6,734 nt of DNA, taken from positions 1 through 6,734 of the forward strand of contig CAMYKE010000449.1 in assembly GCA_947258895.1 (NCBI GenBank), read 5' to 3'. This DNA comes from an uncultured Pseudomonadales bacterium. Lineage in GTDB: Bacteria; Pseudomonadota; Gammaproteobacteria; Pseudomonadales; IMCC2047. This document shows, piece after piece, positions 5,405 through 6,734 of the stretch. The notes beneath the pieces were generated by a model. That model had not been told where the DNA came from, ran no database searches, and saw only the letters and a list, made by a program, of their open reading frames with translations. The number at the start of each line of letters is the position of its first letter. Position 1 is the stretch's first letter. The position numbers and the translations under genes were made by a program.

Positions 5405-5444
5405 AAAGGCCACGCTTCCCTCCGGAGGTGTGGCCTTTATTTTT
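5405..5444 (+). terminator. Strong intrinsic terminator between acpP and fabF
   Basis: AAAGGCCAC (5405-5413) pairs with GTGGCCTTT (5430-5438), a perfect 9-base outer stem. The inner CCTCCGGAGG (5419-5428) can extend the fold. An A-run precedes and ATTTTT follows, so it could work in both directions. It lies 18 bases after the acpP stop and should reduce transcription into fabF. Confidence 0.9.
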
Positions 5445-5507
5445 ATGAATACCAGTTTTATTAGTCTGCAGCAAGAGTTCGCTAAAACCGAGAGTTAGAG
5501 GGTCGTC

Positions 5508-6734
5508 ATGTCGCGCAGAAGAGTGGTTGTTACAGGTATGGGCACCTTGAATCCGGTCGGCTTAAATGTAGCCGATTCCTGGAAAAATATTGTCGCCGGG
5601 AAGAGCGGTATCGGGACTCTTGACAGTTTTGATACGTCTGCCTACAGCACCCGCTTTGGCGGCGCGATAAAGGGTCTGGATATCGAGCAATATCTGTCCG
5701 CCAAAGAAGCTCGCAAGATGGATCTCTTCATTCAGTACGGCATGATCGCTTCGATGCAGGCGATTGAGGATTCGGGCCTGAAATGCACGCCGGAGAACGC
5801 ACGGCGTATCGGTGTGGCGGTCGGGTCCGGGATCGGTGGTCTGACGATGATCGAGAAGAACTACGATGCGATCCGTGACCAGGGACCGCGCAAGGTGTCT
5901 CCCTTTTTTGTGCCGGGAAGTATTATCAATATGATCTCCGGTAACCTGTCGATCAAATACGGATATCAGGGCCCCAACATTGCAATCGTTACGGCCTGCA
6001 CTACAGGCACTCACAATATCGGCTTTTCAGCCCGCATGATCCAGTACGGCGAAGCCGATGTGATGATTGCCGGTGGTGCGGAGATGGCCAGCACCCAACT
6101 GGGCCTCGGCGGATTTGCCGCAGCACGCGCATTATCTACCCGCAATGACGATCCGCAGGCGGCGAGTCGTCCGTGGGATCGGGACCGCGACGGATTTGTG
6201 CTCAGTGATGGTGCCGCCACGATGGTGCTCGAAGAATACGAACACGCGAAGAAACGCGGCGCGAAGATCTATGCGGAAATCACCGGCTTCGGCATGAGCG
6301 GCGATGCCTACCATATGACGTCTCCCACGGAAGATGGCAGCGGCGCGGCGGCCTCCATGCGCAATGCCATCGAGGATGCGCAACTTAATCCCGACCAGAT
6401 CGACTATATAAACGCCCATGGTACGTCGACGCTCGCGGGTGACGTCGCGGAAACATTGGCCGTGAAACTGGTGCTGGGCGATTCGGCCAAAACTGTGGCC
6501 GTCAGTTCCACCAAGTCGATGATTGGCCATTTATTGGGTGCGGCGGGTGCGGTAGAAGCGATCTTTAGCGTTCTGGCAATTCAGGACAATGTCGCGCCGC
6601 CCACCATCAACCTCGATAATCCGGGCGAAGGCTGCGACCTCAACTATGTTCCCCATACCGCGCAGGAACGCAAGATCGATACAGTGGTAACCAATTCGTT
6701 CGGCTTCGGTGGTACCAACGGCACGCTGGTATTC
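5508..6734 (+). CDS. fabF: 3-oxoacyl-ACP synthase II FabF, 3' end cut by the window
   Basis: FabF (KAS II) condenses malonyl-ACP with acyl-ACP to elongate chains, including C16:1 to C18:1 for temperature control of membrane fluidity. The 409 codons present are collinear with the 413-residue E. coli enzyme, so only a few codons lie beyond the edge. It starts [18 protein letters not shown]. The catalytic triad is Cys164 in TACTTG, His304 in NAHGTST and His341 in GHLLGAAGA, with Lys336 in STKSM and the gating loop [10 protein letters not shown] near the end. TACTTG replaces the usual TACTSG, and HGTSTLAGD replaces HGTSTPAGD; both are modest variations. The ribosome site GAGG (5498-5501) lies 6 bases before the ATG. 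Expression depends on read-through of the acpP terminator or on an unseen promoter in 5445-5507. Confidence 0.97.
   Translation, partial: MSRRRVVVTGMGTLNPVGLNVADSWKNIVAGKSGIGTLDSFDTSAYSTRFGGAIKGLDIEQYLSAKEARKMDLFIQYGMIASMQAIEDSGLKCTPENARRIGVAVGSGIGGLTMIEKNYDAIRDQGPRKVSPFFVPGSIINMISGNLSIKYGYQGPNIAIVTACTTGTHNIGFSARMIQYGEADVMIAGGAEMASTQLGLGGFAAARALSTRNDDPQAASRPWDRDRDGFVLSDGAATMVLEEYEHAKKRGAKIYAEITGFGMSGDAYHMTSPTEDGSGAAASMRNAIEDAQLNPDQIDYINAHGTSTLAGDVAETLAVKLVLGDSAKTVAVSSTKSMIGHLLGAAGAVEAIFSVLAIQDNVAPPTINLDNPGEGCDLNYVPHTAQERKIDTVVTNSFGFGGTNGTLVF

Noticed and set aside
5397..5498. Two 17-codon frames (5397-5450 and 5445-5498) between acpP and fabF
   Set aside because: The first runs through the terminator stem. 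The second has no ribosome site and no recognisable content. They could be chance frames; a leader peptide for fabF is not supported.
1..6734. tRNA, rRNA, CRISPR array, insertion sequence or phage genes
   Set aside because: No cloverleaf, regularly spaced repeats, transposase or integrase motifs were seen on either strand.

Overview
The window is a piece of a gammaproteobacterial chromosome. It looks non-enteric, perhaps from the environmental purple-sulfur or sulfur-oxidiser side of the class, but that placement is weak. The evidence is an NfuA with the two-domain gammaproteobacterial architecture, the conserved order yceD-rpmF-plsX-fabD-fabG-acpP-fabF, and proteins that align with their Escherichia coli or Pseudomonas counterparts nearly end to end wherever they are intact. 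Family assignments come from recognised motifs and remembered family sequences; no database search was run.

Layout. Positions 1-464 (minus strand) hold the 5' end of metH, cobalamin-dependent methionine synthase, which runs off the left edge. A 290-base divergent region (465-754) carries a likely metH promoter, two hairpins in the metH leader and a possible nfuA promoter. nfuA (755-1342), an Fe-S carrier, stands alone and is followed by a weak terminator-like hairpin. A near-consensus sigma-70 promoter (1449-1477) lies immediately before yceD (1487-1999), so close that the transcript may be almost leaderless. rpmF (ribosomal protein L32) follows 15 bases later, then the lipid genes plsX, fabD, fabG, acpP and fabF, all on the plus strand. 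fabF runs off the right edge a few codons short of its end.

The genes form the classic fatty acid and phospholipid cluster. FabD loads malonate onto the acyl carrier protein AcpP, FabF condenses, FabG reduces the beta-keto intermediate, and PlsX moves finished acyl chains to phosphate for phospholipid synthesis. The rpmF-yceD pair ties this to ribosome production.

The unusual part is damage inside this normally essential operon. plsX has lost its 5' end, including the segment that should encode the conserved D-A/V-M-G-G-D motif, and starts at best from a TTG codon next to a tandem palindromic 15-base repeat. fabG carries an out-of-frame internal deletion of about 67 bases, which removes the catalytic Ser and Tyr and splits the reading frame. 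There is no fabH between plsX and fabD, as also happens naturally in Pseudomonas. A 183-base AT-rich block (about 31% GC) before acpP is bounded by near-identical copies of the acpP ribosome-binding site, the upstream one with no gene behind it. I see no unknown multi-gene system. The main question is whether the two deletions are real genome decay with backup genes elsewhere, or assembly artefacts.
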